From: Hydrogenophilales bacterium
GTDB taxonomy: Bacteria > Pseudomonadota > Gammaproteobacteria > Burkholderiales > Thiobacillaceae
NCBI GenBank assembly: GCA_016195805.1
Contig: JACPYT010000011.1
Span: forward strand, 1-64,000
Length of the DNA: 64,000 nucleotides
Reading direction: 5' to 3'
A program made the position numbers and the translations under genes. The notes below the pieces were generated by a model. It worked only from the letters and a program-made list of their open reading frames with translations, made no database searches and was not told where the DNA came from. This document shows, piece by piece, positions 1-11,017 of this stretch (the stretch's first letter is position 1; every line of letters starts with the position of its first letter).

Positions 1-901
<901 letters not shown>

Positions 902-1375
902 AATCTCTGCAATTACTTCAAATACTTCGTCGCTCAACTCAAATGAATTACTTCATTAAAGTGTGAGCATTTATGCTAGTTGTCAGACCCAGAAAACCAG
1001 GCCCAACTACCGCAACAACACCCACACCTATCGGCTGTAAATTGTTAAAGATCAATCATGAGCCCGACGAGCTGCCAGACTGCTCCACCCCGCGCCTGTC
1101 GCAAATGAAACCGCGTCAATCGAGAAGCGGAACTATAGCAAAGCGCGCTCCACCCCGTCAACACTTACCGACCTTTTCGAACAGGCCAACTGGCCACCTT
1201 TACAATATCCCCAATGTTTTCAAACGGCTGGGAAAACCCAGCCAGGCATGCACATGGTGGCCAAAGCCGTGAGCGGTGAAGACCCAGCCGGAAAACATGC
1301 ACAGTTTTTGTGCAAACAGCGGCCTGTTGGCAAACTCGCTACCATTAGAACATCACTCTTGATTGGAAGCCCTCT

Positions 1376-2563
1376 GTGCGCATCACCGACTTTTCCCTTT
1401 CGCGCTTGCCGCGCATCGAGTTCGGTGCTGGCGCGCTTGCCAAATTGCCAGCCATCGCCCGCAGCTACGGTACCCATGCCTTGCTGGTTACCGGTGCGGG
1501 TTCGCTGAAAGATTCGCCGTTCTGGCCAGCCGTGACAGACGGTCTGAAAACGCAGGGCCTGTCGTGGCTGCACCTCGCCATCCCGGGAGAACCGTCACCT
1601 CAAATGGTGGATGAAGCCGTGCGTGCCCTGCACGCGGAACCGATCGATGTGGTGATTGGTATTGGCGGCGGCAGCGCGCTGGATGCCGCCAAGGCGATTG
1701 CCGGTCTGCTCAGGCCGGGCAATTCGGTGATGGATCATCTGGAAGGTGTGGGGCCCGAGTTGCCATACACCGGCCCGGCCACGCCGTTCATCGCCGTGCC
1801 GACCACGGCGGGCACCGGCTCGGAAGCGACCAAGAACGCCGTCTTGAGCGTTCAAGGCCCGGGCGGCTTCAAGAAATCCTTCCGCGATGAAAAGCTGGTG
1901 GCCGAATATGCGCTGATTGACCCTGACCTGCTGGCCACCTGTCCAGCCGCCGTAATTGCGGCGAACGGCATGGATGCCTTCACCCAGTTGCTGGAGTCTT
2001 ATGTCTCCAGCCGCGCCGCGCCGCTGACCGACTCACTCGCCTGGGGCGGCATGAAAGCCGCGCGCGACGGCCTGCCGGCCCTGTACACGGAGGCCGGCGA
2101 CGCGCCCGCGCGCGAACGGATGGCCTACGCGGCGCTGGTGTCGGGCATCACGCTGGCGCAGGTCGGGCTCGGCTCGGTGCACGGACTGGCCGCGCCGCTG
2201 GGTGCGTTCTTCCCGATCCCCCACGGCGTCGCATGCGGCACCCTGGTGGCGACGGCCACGCGCATCAACATCGAAGCGATGCGGGCACGCGCAGCGAATC
2301 ACCCGGCGCTGGAAAAATATGCCCAAGTCGGTCGCCTGCTGAGCAGGCAGGGCCAGCTGGGGCAGGAAGCTGCGCACGCTGCCCTGATCGACACGCTGGA
2401 GGCCTGGACACGCACACTCCAGCTTCCGACGCTGGCGCACCATGGCGTGACGCACGCCGACATTCCGCGCATCGTCGCCAACAGCCGTGGCAGCAGCATG
2501 AAGACCAACCCGGTGCACCTCGAAGACGGCGAAATCGCAGCCATTGTCTCTGCGCGAATCTGA
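1376..2563 (+). CDS. Iron-containing alcohol dehydrogenase
   Basis: 395 aa; GGGSALDAAKAIA nucleotide-binding motif, PTTAGTGSEATKNAV, and His ligands in HGLAAPLGAFFPIPHGVACG. Confidence 0.93.
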   Translation: MRITDFSLSRLPRIEFGAGALAKLPAIARSYGTHALLVTGAGSLKDSPFWPAVTDGLKTQGLSWLHLAIPGEPSPQMVDEAVRALHAEPIDVVIGIGGGSALDAAKAIAGLLRPGNSVMDHLEGVGPELPYTGPATPFIAVPTTAGTGSEATKNAVLSVQGPGGFKKSFRDEKLVAEYALIDPDLLATCPAAVIAANGMDAFTQLLESYVSSRAAPLTDSLAWGGMKAARDGLPALYTEAGDAPARERMAYAALVSGITLAQVGLGSVHGLAAPLGAFFPIPHGVACGTLVATATRINIEAMRARAANHPALEKYAQVGRLLSRQGQLGQEAAHAALIDTLEAWTRTLQLPTLAHHGVTHADIPRIVANSRGSSMKTNPVHLEDGEIAAIVSARI

Positions 2564-2631
2564 TGACGGAACGCTCAAGTTAAGCCACCGTCATCCGCTA
2601 TTCCTGCGACTTCATTATCTGGAACGCAATC

Positions 2632-3204
2632 ATGTCCGGCCTCCTGGGTTTTTTCATCCTGCTTGCGCTTCCGGCCGTCTATGGCGTGTTCATCTTCAAC
2701 CAGTTGGTGACGCTGAAACACAACGTCGGCAAGGCCTGGTCGAATATCGACATCCTGCTCAAGCAGCGCCACGACGAGTTGCCCAAGCTGGTCGAGACCT
2801 GCAAGCAGTACATGCAGTTCGAACAGGCGACGCTGGAAAAAGTGATGCAGGCGCGCAGCCAGGTCGCTACCGCGCGTGCGACGCAGAACATCGACGCGCT
2901 GGGGCAGGCCGAAGGCGCACTGCGGGTCGGGCTCGGCAATCTGTTCGCGGTGGCCGAGGCCTATCCCGAGCTGAAGACCAACGAAACCTTCCAGCATCTG
3001 CAGGCACGCATCACCGGGCTGGAAAACGCGATTGCCGACCGCCGCGAGTTCTATAACGACTCGGTCAACGTCAACAACGTGCGCGTCGAGCAGTTCCCCG
3101 ACACCGTCGTGGCGCGCCTGTTCGCATTCCGCCAGTTTCCGCTGCTGCAATTCACTGCCGAAGAGAAGAAAGACGTCGACCTGAAGCAGCTATTCAATCG
3201 TTGA
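2632..3204 (+). CDS. LemA family protein
   Basis: N-terminal TM followed by FNQLVTLKHNVGKAWSNIDILLKQRHDELPKLVETCKQY...ANVNNVRVEQFPD-like LemA signature. Confidence 0.93.
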   Translation: MSGLLGFFILLALPAVYGVFIFNQLVTLKHNVGKAWSNIDILLKQRHDELPKLVETCKQYMQFEQATLEKVMQARSQVATARATQNIDALGQAEGALRVGLGNLFAVAEAYPELKTNETFQHLQARITGLENAIADRREFYNDSVNVNNVRVEQFPDTVVARLFAFRQFPLLQFTAEEKKDVDLKQLFNR

Positions 3205-4112
3205 TGCTCCCCGCGCGCTGGACCGATGAATGGCGGCACGACTACGCCAACCTCGCGCTGGGTGGCGGCAACCTGCTCATCCTGCTGCTCGGCTTCAAGC
3301 TGCAATCGGGCATCGGCTGGCAGATCAGCTTTGCGCTGATCGGCCTGACCAGCTTCTGGGCGTGGTTTGCCAATCTCAAACGCTATCGCACCGTGGCGGA
3401 TACGCCGACCTCGCGCATCGCCTCGGCGCCGCAAGGCTACATCGAGCTCGTCGGACGCGGCTGCCAGCCGCCCGGCGACGGCCTGGTGAGCCCGGTCAGC
3501 GGCCTGCCCTGCCTGTGGTACCGCTACCGCATCGAACGCAAGAATGGCGACCGCTGGGAATACGTCGAATCCGGCACATCGCATGACACCTTTGGCGTCA
3601 GCGACGGCAGCGGCCAGGTACTGGTCGATCCCGAAGGCGCGGAAATCCTCACCTCGCACAAGCAGGTGTCAAACGCAGGGGGCTACCGCAAGACCGAGTG
3701 GACGCTGATCGAAAGCGAACCGATTTACGTCATCGGCGAGCACGTCACCCTGGGCGGCCCCAACGCCGTGCTCGACAAGAAGGCCGACCTCGCCACGCTG
3801 CTGGCCGAATGGAAGCAGGACAAGACCGCCCTGCTGGCGCGCTTCGACGCCGACCGCGACGGCGAGATCAGCCTCGATGAATGGGAGCGCGCGCGCCAGG
3901 CCGCATCCGACGAAGTCGACCGCACCCACCTCGATATCCGCATGAAAGACGGCATCCACCTCGTACGCAAGCCGGCGCATGGCCGTCCGTACCTGATTGC
4001 CAACCGCGAGGTCACCGCGCTGGTGCGGCATTTTCGTCTGTGGAGCTGGGCGCATCTGGTGCTGATGATGGGCGCGCTGCTGGGATTGGTGCTGGTCGGA
4101 TCCACGGCCTGA
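3201..4112 (+). CDS. GIDE-domain (E3 ligase-like) membrane protein with embedded EF-hand-like loop
   Basis: Overlaps lemA by 4 nt; TM helices at both ends; GIDE-like core (SPVSGLPCLWYRYRIERK...GGYRKTEWTLIESEPIYVIGEH); DADRDGEISLDEW. Confidence 0.75.
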   Translation: MMLPARWTDEWRHDYANLALGGGNLLILLLGFKLQSGIGWQISFALIGLTSFWAWFANLKRYRTVADTPTSRIASAPQGYIELVGRGCQPPGDGLVSPVSGLPCLWYRYRIERKNGDRWEYVESGTSHDTFGVSDGSGQVLVDPEGAEILTSHKQVSNAGGYRKTEWTLIESEPIYVIGEHVTLGGPNAVLDKKADLATLLAEWKQDKTALLARFDADRDGEISLDEWERARQAASDEVDRTHLDIRMKDGIHLVRKPAHGRPYLIANREVTALVRHFRLWSWAHLVLMMGALLGLVLVGSTA

Positions 4113-4168
4113 GCACCGCTTGCCCTGCACAGCTTCCCGCCCTATAGTCAAGGCACGGAGGATGCATC

Positions 4169-4444
4169 ATGAAACACCCCATACCCGAAACCCCGCCTGA
4201 CTACGATCACACTCGCATCATCGAGCGGCCCGATGGTTTCTACTGGACCGATGCCGAGAGCGGCGAGGAGTACGGGCCCTTCCCAAGCCTGCTGGACGCC
4301 GTACAGGACATGGAATACAACGCCGACAGCGACTACGAACCCGGCGAGACCGTGGCAGAAGCCGAGGATGAAATAGGCATTTCCGATTGGATCGACCCCG
4401 ACACCGGCGACCCCGGTGAAGAGTCTCACCGCCCGGGAGAGTGA
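4169..4444 (+). CDS. Small acidic hypothetical protein
   Basis: 91 aa ORF with upstream ggagg; acidic composition; same strand as the LemA/GIDE pair. Confidence 0.6.
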   Translation: MKHPIPETPPDYDHTRIIERPDGFYWTDAESGEEYGPFPSLLDAVQDMEYNADSDYEPGETVAEAEDEIGISDWIDPDTGDPGEESHRPGE

Positions 4445-4452
4445 GTTCCGGC

Positions 4453-4860
4453 TTAGCTTAGCCGGGCAGCAGATTCCACAGCTCGCGCCTCACGCTCGAA
4501 AAAGTTATCGCGATAGGGATTGCCGCCGCGCACCCACGCAAGCAGTCCGGCGAGCGGATACAGCACCAGCAGCAACACCCCCCAACGTTCGAACTGCCTG
4601 ACATGCGCACGCTCATGGGCGCGCGTCGCCGTCAGGGCATTCAATGACACGCCCACCACGACGTGTCCCAGCGTGAGCGCCGCGACCGCCCCGCTGAAGG
4701 GAAAACCGCGCCGCAGCACCCACGCCGGCCAGCCTCCCGCGACTTCCAGCACGCCCTCCACCCGCTGCAGCGTGCCGCCGCTCCCCCGCGACACGAGCGC
4801 GACCAGCACACCGATCAGCGTGACCGGCAACGCCCACAGATAGCGCAGGCCCCGCAGCAT
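4453..4860 (-). CDS. Membrane protein with HERAH (HExxH-type) motif
   Basis: 135 aa; several hydrophobic segments; TRAHERAHVRQFERWG. Confidence 0.7.
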   Translation of the reverse strand: MLRGLRYLWALPVTLIGVLVALVSRGSGGTLQRVEGVLEVAGGWPAWVLRRGFPFSGAVAALTLGHVVVGVSLNALTATRAHERAHVRQFERWGVLLLVLYPLAGLLAWVRGGNPYRDNFFEREARAVESAARLS

Positions 4861-6321
4861 TCAGTCATCCACCGCACCCGCGAACCAGCGCGCCCCGTGC
4901 AGGCCCTCGCCTACAAAATACTGGCGTGCCCGCTCAAGCTGCGCGGCACTCCCCGCCGCGTACACGTCGAAGCGGTGCAGATCCGGATAATCCACCACGA
5001 TGCGTTTCAGCAGGGCATCCAGGTCATCGGTCGGCGCATGCGGCAGGTAGTTGAAATTGTCCAGCGCATCGGCCCAGGCGCGGCACAGGTTGTCCTGGTA
5101 ATGCCCGGCTGCGTCGGCCAGCCAGTGCAAGTCCATCGACTCGGCCAGTTCCAGCGACATGGCGTGCTGGATCAGGCTCTTGATCGGCGCGAAGCCCGCG
5201 CCAAAGGCGAGGAAGATCACCGGGCGCGGCGAATCCTCGTCCAGCACGAATTCACCGTAGGGCCCGACCACCTCCACCGTGTCATTGGCTTTCAGAGTGG
5301 CGAACACGGTCTCGGCCAGCGCATCGCCTGCACGGCGCGGAATCTGCACCTCAATGTGGCGGTCCTCGCAGGGACAGCTGGCAATCGCATAGCGCCCCCT
5401 CATCCCATCGATCGACACGTCGACGCTCTGTCCGCCAAGATACCGCAAACGCTGGCTGCGCGGCGCAAGGATGTGCAGCGCAGCCATGTGCGGATTGAAC
5501 ACCTCGACCGACTTCACCTTGGCGGTCATCCGTTGCACCGGAATATCGCGCGCGCCCGCCACGTTGGCCTCGATCACCACCTCGTTCACTGGCGCATACG
5601 CGCACAGCAGGATCACCCCGGCGTCTTTCTCCGACTGCTTCAGCACATAGTCGTGCGCGTGGACCTTCTTCACCTCGCCCGACAGCACGCGCGCCTTGCA
5701 CTCGCCGCAGTTGCCGTTGCTGCATCCGTAATTGAGCGACACGCCGTTGCGCAGCGCGGCTTCCAGCAGGGTATCGTTGCCATCCACATAGAACGCGTGG
5801 CCGCTGGGCTGGATGGTCACATGGGCTGACATGATCTTGAATATCCTTTCCTGTGCGATCGCCGCCTGCGCCAGCACGGCATCCGGCGGAACTTCCGCCA
5901 GATTGCGCAGCAGAAATGCGCGCACGGTGTGCAAGGCATGGCGCGTCTCGGCGCTCGTGTCTTCTTCGATTTCGTCGATCTTCTCGTCGAGCCAGGTCAT
6001 CACGTTGCCGTAATGCAGCAGCAAGGCCTTGGCGGCCGCGTAGTCGTCGCCCAGTTCGTTCAGGCGCGCCACCAGCACGTCCTTGTCGGGCAAGGCGCGC
6101 TCCAGCACCCGCTTGGCGAACGCCTTGTCCTTGATTTCCTGGACCCGGCGGAACTCCGCATCATCGTCCCACTTGACCTCGGGAAACACGCGCAGCAACT
6201 CGTCGAGCTCGACCAGGCCGTCGAAGGTCGCCAGCGTGCCGCCGCGGATCATTTCCTGCAGCGCGTGACGCGGCTGGCCGACCAGCTTGGCCACGCGGGA
6301 AAGCGGAAGCAAATGGCTCAT
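4861..6321 (-). CDS. 2Fe-2S ferredoxin / FAD-NAD(P) oxidoreductase with N-terminal helical, HTH-like extension
   Basis: Plant-type ferredoxin CSNGNCGEC...LLCAY; oxidoreductase FAD/NAD modules (RYAIASCPCEDRHIEVQI, VVGPYGEF, IFLAFGAGFAPIKS). Start chosen at MSHLLPLSRVAKLVGQ rather than the longer ORF-track start. Confidence 0.8.
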   Translation of the reverse strand: MSHLLPLSRVAKLVGQPRHALQEMIRGGTLATFDGLVELDELLRVFPEVKWDDDAEFRRVQEIKDKAFAKRVLERALPDKDVLVARLNELGDDYAAAKALLLHYGNVMTWLDEKIDEIEEDTSAETRHALHTVRAFLLRNLAEVPPDAVLAQAAIAQERIFKIMSAHVTIQPSGHAFYVDGNDTLLEAALRNGVSLNYGCSNGNCGECKARVLSGEVKKVHAHDYVLKQSEKDAGVILLCAYAPVNEVVIEANVAGARDIPVQRMTAKVKSVEVFNPHMAALHILAPRSQRLRYLGGQSVDVSIDGMRGRYAIASCPCEDRHIEVQIPRRAGDALAETVFATLKANDTVEVVGPYGEFVLDEDSPRPVIFLAFGAGFAPIKSLIQHAMSLELAESMDLHWLADAAGHYQDNLCRAWADALDNFNYLPHAPTDDLDALLKRIVVDYPDLHRFDVYAAGSAAQLERARQYFVGEGLHGARWFAGAVDD

Positions 6322-6424
6322 GGCACGATGGTACTCCGTGTCCGTGACGGACAGAATCGGCACTTCACCAGATTCTGAATCCCTGATTTGCTCACTCAGC
6401 CCGGTCCGGCAATACAATCCCGTC

Positions 6425-8119
6425 ATGCCTTCCATCGCCACCCGCCCTTGCCCTGCCGACGCCCGCGCTGCCCTCGAGCAGGCCGGCCTCGCCCCCGCCT
6501 GGGCACGGCTGTATGCCGCGCGCGGCGTCAGCCATCCCGACGAAGTCGCCCACCGTCTGCCGCAGCTGCTGCCGCCCGCCGGGCTGCTGCATGCCGAGCG
6601 TGCCGCCGCGCTGCTGGCCGACGCCATTCGCGACCACAAGCGGCTGCTCATCGTCGCCGACTACGACGCCGACGGCGCCACCGCCTGCGCGGTCGGTGTG
6701 CGCGGCCTGCGCCTGCTCGGCGCGCGCGTCGACTATCTGGTGCCCAACCGGCTCGAGCACGGCTACGGCCTCACCCCCGACATCGTGAAGCTCGCCGCCG
6801 CGCGCCAGCCCGACCTGCTGGTCACGGTCGACAACGGCATTGCCGCGGTCGACGGCGTGGCGGAGGCAAACGCACTCGGCATCCCGGTGCTGGTCACCGA
6901 CCATCACCTGCCCGGCGATGCCTTGCCGGACGCCGCCTGCATCGTCAATCCCAACCAGCCGGGCTGCGGTTTCGGCTCGAAGAATCTGGCGGGAGTGGGC
7001 GTGATGTTCTACGTCCTGCTGGCGCTGCGCGCCGAGCTGCGCCAGCGCGGCGCCTATGCCGACACGCTCGAACCGGACCTGCGCCCCCTGCTCGACCTGG
7101 TCGCACTCGGCACGGTTGCCGACGTGGTGAAGCTCGACGCCAACAACCGCACCCTGGTCGCCCAGGGGCTCGCGCGCATGCGGTCGGGCAAGGCGAGCGC
7201 CGGCGTCAACGCGCTGTTCCGTGCTGCCGGGCGCGACCCTGCGCGCGCCACCGTGTTCGACCTCGGCTTCATGCTCGGCCCGCGCCTCAACGCCGCCGGC
7301 CGTCTCGACGACATGGCGCTCGGCATCGAGTGCCTGCTGGCCGACGATCCCGCCGTCGCGCAGCAACTGGCGCAACAGCTCGACACGCTCAACCGGGCCC
7401 GGCGCGACGTCGAAGCCGACATGCTGGAAGAGGCGCTCGCCATCCTCGCCAGCTTCAATCCCGATGACAGGCACAGCCTCACCGCGTATCAGCCCGATTG
7501 GCATGTCGGCGTGATCGGCATCCTGGCGTCGCGGCTGAAGGACAAATTCCACCGCCCCACCCTCGTCTTCGCCCGCAGCGACGGTGGTGTACTCAAAGGC
7601 TCCGGCCGCTCCATTCCCGGTCTGCACCTGCGCGATGCGCTCGACCTGATCGACAAGCGCCATCCTGGCCTGATCGTCAAATTCGGCGGCCACGCCATGG
7701 CGGCCGGACTCAGCATTCCCTCCGGACGCCACACGGAATTCGGCGAGGCGTTCGAGGCCGTGGTACGCGAACTGATCGACCCGGCGGATCTGGACGGGTT
7801 GATCGAAACCGACGGCGAACTGGACCTTGCCGAGCATCGCTACGAACTCGCCGAACAGTTCGACCATGCGGTCTGGGGGCAGGGCTTCCCTGCGCCGCTG
7901 TTCACCGCCACCTTCGATGTCGTGGCGCAGCGCGTCGTCGGCGAAAAGCACCTGAAGCTCAAACTGGCGCGCGGAGGGATGTCGTTCGATGCCATGCGGT
8001 TTTTTCACGCCGACCCGCTGCCCGAGCGCATCCGCGCCGTCTACGCGCTGATGCCGAACGAATTCAATGGCCAGCAGTCCCTGCAGCTGAAGCTGCAACA
8101 CTGGGAACCCGCCGGCTGA
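6425..8119 (+). CDS. recJ: Single-stranded-DNA-specific exonuclease RecJ
   Basis: DHH motifs: VADYDADGATACAVG, TVDNGIA, VTDHHLPGD, ALGTVADVV, GRLDDM; DHHA1 KFGGHAMAAG. Confidence 0.97.
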   Translation: MPSIATRPCPADARAALEQAGLAPAWARLYAARGVSHPDEVAHRLPQLLPPAGLLHAERAAALLADAIRDHKRLLIVADYDADGATACAVGVRGLRLLGARVDYLVPNRLEHGYGLTPDIVKLAAARQPDLLVTVDNGIAAVDGVAEANALGIPVLVTDHHLPGDALPDAACIVNPNQPGCGFGSKNLAGVGVMFYVLLALRAELRQRGAYADTLEPDLRPLLDLVALGTVADVVKLDANNRTLVAQGLARMRSGKASAGVNALFRAAGRDPARATVFDLGFMLGPRLNAAGRLDDMALGIECLLADDPAVAQQLAQQLDTLNRARRDVEADMLEEALAILASFNPDDRHSLTAYQPDWHVGVIGILASRLKDKFHRPTLVFARSDGGVLKGSGRSIPGLHLRDALDLIDKRHPGLIVKFGGHAMAAGLSIPSGRHTEFGEAFEAVVRELIDPADLDGLIETDGELDLAEHRYELAEQFDHAVWGQGFPAPLFTATFDVVAQRVVGEKHLKLKLARGGMSFDAMRFFHADPLPERIRAVYALMPNEFNGQQSLQLKLQHWEPAG

Positions 8120-8160
8120 TTTTTCCTTGCAACCCGAACCCGAATCCTGAAACTGCCTGC

Positions 8161-8754
8161 ATGCCGCCGATCACACTCGCTCTCATCCTGCTGAATGTTC
8201 TCGTCTATGCACTCGAGCTGTTCACCGGCCCCGAGATCATCCGTATCTTCGGCCTGTGGCCGCCGGGCTCGGGCGGCGCGTTCCATCTGTGGCAGCTGGT
8301 CACCTACAGCTTCCTGCACGGCTCGCTTACGCACCTGGGCTTCAACATGTTCGCCGTGTGGATGTTCGGCGCCGAACTGGAAAGGCGCTGGAACGACCTG
8401 CGCTATCTGCTGACCTACCTGCTCAGCGTCGTCGTGGCCGCGATGACGCAGATCGCCGTCTCCGGCTATTTCCTGCACAGCAGCAGCCCCGTCATCGGCG
8501 CCTCGGGCGGCGTGTTCGGCCTGCTGCTGGCCTATGCGCTGTATTTCCCCCGCAACGTCATCAGCATCATCTTCCTGCCTTTCATCCGCATCCCCGCGCG
8601 CACCTTCGTGCTCGGCTACGGCGTCGTCGAACTCATCCTCGGCCTCACCAGCACCGATGCGGGCGTCGCCCACTTCGCCCACCTCGGCGGATTGTTCGGC
8701 GGCTGGCTGGGAGTGCAATATTTCCGCGGGCGCGGGGTGTTTGGCAAACGCTGA
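8161..8754 (+). CDS. Rhomboid family intramembrane serine protease
   Basis: Catalytic GASGGVFG and HFAHLGGLFGGWLG; six-TM pattern; internal ATG of longer ORF 7498..8754. Confidence 0.93.
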   Translation: MPPITLALILLNVLVYALELFTGPEIIRIFGLWPPGSGGAFHLWQLVTYSFLHGSLTHLGFNMFAVWMFGAELERRWNDLRYLLTYLLSVVVAAMTQIAVSGYFLHSSSPVIGASGGVFGLLLAYALYFPRNVISIIFLPFIRIPARTFVLGYGVVELILGLTSTDAGVAHFAHLGGLFGGWLGVQYFRGRGVFGKR

Positions 8755-8828
8755 AGCGCGTCGGCTGCGCCCACCCTGCCAGCTTTGGCGAGTTCGTCGA
8801 TGCACCCGGGACTTGCTACCGATCTTCG

Positions 8829-9045
8829 CCCGTTCGTGGTGAGCCCTTCGACTAACACAAAACAGGTCTGTCGAATCACATTCTGGTCATGGCAGGGGCC
8901 AGCGCAGGCAGACCTTCGACAAGCTCAGGGCGAACGGATGGAGGATGGAGGCTTGGCATACACCCGACTCAACCACCGTTCGGGCTGAGCCTGTCGAAGC
9001 CCTGTTTCCATCGTGATCGGCCTTTGACAAGCTCAGAGCGAACGC
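8829..9045. repeat. Cluster of four REP-like palindromic elements (CCGTTCG..GAGC..GTCGAAGG family) in alternating orientation
   Basis: 8829-8852 cccgttcgtggtgagcccttcgac; 8913-8937 ccttcgacaagctcagggcgaacgg; 8976-9002 ccgttcgggctgagcctgtcgaagcc; 9021-9045 cctttgacaagctcagagcgaacgc. Confidence 0.85.
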
Positions 9046-9060
9046 ACTCTCCCTCAGCCA

Positions 9061-10071
9061 TCAGGCATATCCCTCCGGGTTCTCCGCCTGCCAGCGCCAT
9101 GCGTCGGCGCACATGCGCGGCAGATCGTATTCCGCGCGCCAGCCCAGTTCGTTCGCCGCGCGTGCCGGATCGGCCCAGCATTGCGCCACGTCGCCGGCAC
9201 GGCGCGCCACGATCCGGTACGGAACCGGTTTGCCGCTGGCCGCTTCGAACGCACGCACCATGTCGAGCACGCTTACCCCGCGCCCGGTGCCCAGGTTCCA
9301 GGTCTGCACGCCGCCCAGTTGCAGAAGTTTGTTCAGCGCCGCCACATGGCCGCGCGCCAGGTCGACCACATGGATGTAGTCGCGCACGCCGGTGCCGTCG
9401 GGCGTCGGATAGTCGCCGCCGAATACGTTGAGATGCGGGCGGCGCCCCACGGCCACCTGCGCCACGTAGGGCATCAGGTTGTTGGGAATACCGCGCGGGT
9501 CCTCACCGATCAGTCCCGACTCGTGCGCGCCCACCGGGTTGAAATAACGCAGCAGCGCGACGTTCCAGCCCGGATCCGCCAGCGCGATATCGCGCAGCAT
9601 CTCCTCGATGACCAGCTTGGAGCGGCCGTAAGGGTTGGTCGCCGACAGCGGAAAATCCTCGGTAATCGGCACCGTCGTCGGATCGCCGTACACCGTGGCG
9701 GACGACGAGAACACCACCGCCTTCACCCTGGCCACCGCCATTTCCTCGAACAGCGCAATGCTGCCGGCGATGTTGTTGTCGTAATACAGCAGCGGCTTTT
9801 CCACCGACTCGCCCACCGCCTTCAACCCGGCGAAATGCACCACCGCGTCAATCGCATGGTCGGCAAACAGCGCGCGCAGCGCAGCGCGGTCGCGGATGTC
9901 GCCCTGTACGAAAGCCACCGGCCTGCCGGCGATCTGCGCCACCCGCTCCAGCGATTCCGGGCTGCTGTTCGACAGGTTGTCGAACACCACCACCTCGTGC
10001 CCCGCCGCCAGGCACTCCACTGCGGTGTGCGAACCGATATAGCCGGCGCCGCCGGTCAATAGCACTTTCAC
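9061..10071 (-). CDS. galE: UDP-glucose 4-epimerase
   Basis: [15 protein letters not shown], YxxxK ([13 protein letters not shown]), [33 protein letters not shown] start at VKVLLTGG. Confidence 0.96.
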   Translation of the reverse strand: MKVLLTGGAGYIGSHTAVECLAAGHEVVVFDNLSNSSPESLERVAQIAGRPVAFVQGDIRDRAALRALFADHAIDAVVHFAGLKAVGESVEKPLLYYDNNIAGSIALFEEMAVARVKAVVFSSSATVYGDPTTVPITEDFPLSATNPYGRSKLVIEEMLRDIALADPGWNVALLRYFNPVGAHESGLIGEDPRGIPNNLMPYVAQVAVGRRPHLNVFGGDYPTPDGTGVRDYIHVVDLARGHVAALNKLLQLGGVQTWNLGTGRGVSVLDMVRAFEAASGKPVPYRIVARRAGDVAQCWADPARAANELGWRAEYDLPRMCADAWRWQAENPEGYA

Positions 10072-10093
10072 TTGTCTCTCCCGTTCAGCAGAA

Positions 10094-11017
10094 TTACTTG
10101 TTACTCGCTTCCAGACACAGCGCCAGCGCCGCACGCCAATCCTGCAGCCGCAGGCCGAAAGCATGTTCCAGCCTGTCGCAGCTCAGCCGCGAATTGAGCG
10201 GGCGCTTTGCCGGGGTCGGATAGTCGCCGCTGGGGATGGGGCGCAGGTGGGCTGGCGCACAGGTTTCATCGAACTCGTCGAGCGCCTGAATCGCTTCGGC
10301 GAAACCGTGCCACGAGGTCTCGCCGGCATTGGTCATGTGATAGATGCCCCAGGGCTCGGTTTTATTTGCAGCAGACAGCGGCGAGGCGATCTGGCTCAGC
10401 ACTTGCGCCGTGGCCTCGGCCAGATCGCGGCACCAGGTCGGCGCGCCGACCTGATCGGCGACGATCTTCAGTTCCGGTCGCTCACGCATCAGACGGCGCA
10501 TGGTCAGCAGGAAATTGCTGCCGCGCGCGCCGTATACCCAAGAGGTGCGGAAGATGAGATGGCGGCAACCCGTGGCCTGGATGGCGCGCTCGCCCGCCAG
10601 CTTGGTCGCGCCATACACGTTGAGCGGGTCGCAGGCATCGTCTTCGCGCCAGGGCGTGGCCCCGCTACCGTTGAACACATAGTCGGTGGAGTAATGCACC
10701 AGCAGCGCATCCAGCCGGCTCGCCTCCTCGGCAAGGATGCCGGGTGCCACGGCGTTCACCGCGCGCGCCAGCTCAGGTTCGCCCTCCGCCTTGTCCACCG
10801 CGGTGTAGGCGGCCGGGTTGACGATGATGTTCGGCGCGATATCGCGCACCATCCGGCGCACTGCATCGGCATCCGCCAGGTTCATGGCTTTTGAATCCAG
10901 CGCGACCACTTCGCCCAGGCAGTCCAGCGTGCGTCGCAGTTCCCAACCGACCTGCCCGTTTGCGCCGGTGAGCAGGATACGGCGCGCGGTGAGCGGTGAG
11001 CGGTGAGCAGTCGTCAC
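10094..11017 (-). CDS. rfbD: dTDP-4-dehydrorhamnose reductase
   Basis: [46 protein letters not shown] start, overlaps rfbC end. Confidence 0.95.
   Translation of the reverse strand: MTTAHRSPLTARRILLTGANGQVGWELRRTLDCLGEVVALDSKAMNLADADAVRRMVRDIAPNIIVNPAAYTAVDKAEGEPELARAVNAVAPGILAEEASRLDALLVHYSTDYVFNGSGATPWREDDACDPLNVYGATKLAGERAIQATGCRHLIFRTSWVYGARGSNFLLTMRRLMRERPELKIVADQVGAPTWCRDLAEATAQVLSQIASPLSAANKTEPWGIYHMTNAGETSWHGFAEAIQALDEFDETCAPAHLRPIPSGDYPTPAKRPLNSRLSCDRLEHAFGLRLQDWRAALALCLEASNK

Noticed and set aside
4663-5829. 388-aa plus-strand ORF
   Set aside because: Antisense to the convincing ferredoxin-reductase gene; Arg/His-rich composition typical of shadow ORFs in high-GC DNA. Same reasoning for 6392-8101(-), 9181-10062(+), 19304-20323(+), 20396-21616(+), 12543-13562(+), 51907-52920(-), 54463-55779(+) and 62109-63368(-).
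6322-6651. N-terminal 110 residues of the 596-aa ORF-track protein
   Set aside because: Low-complexity Ser/Ala/Arg-rich and overlaps the start of recJ; MSHLLPLSRV at 6321 is a better start.
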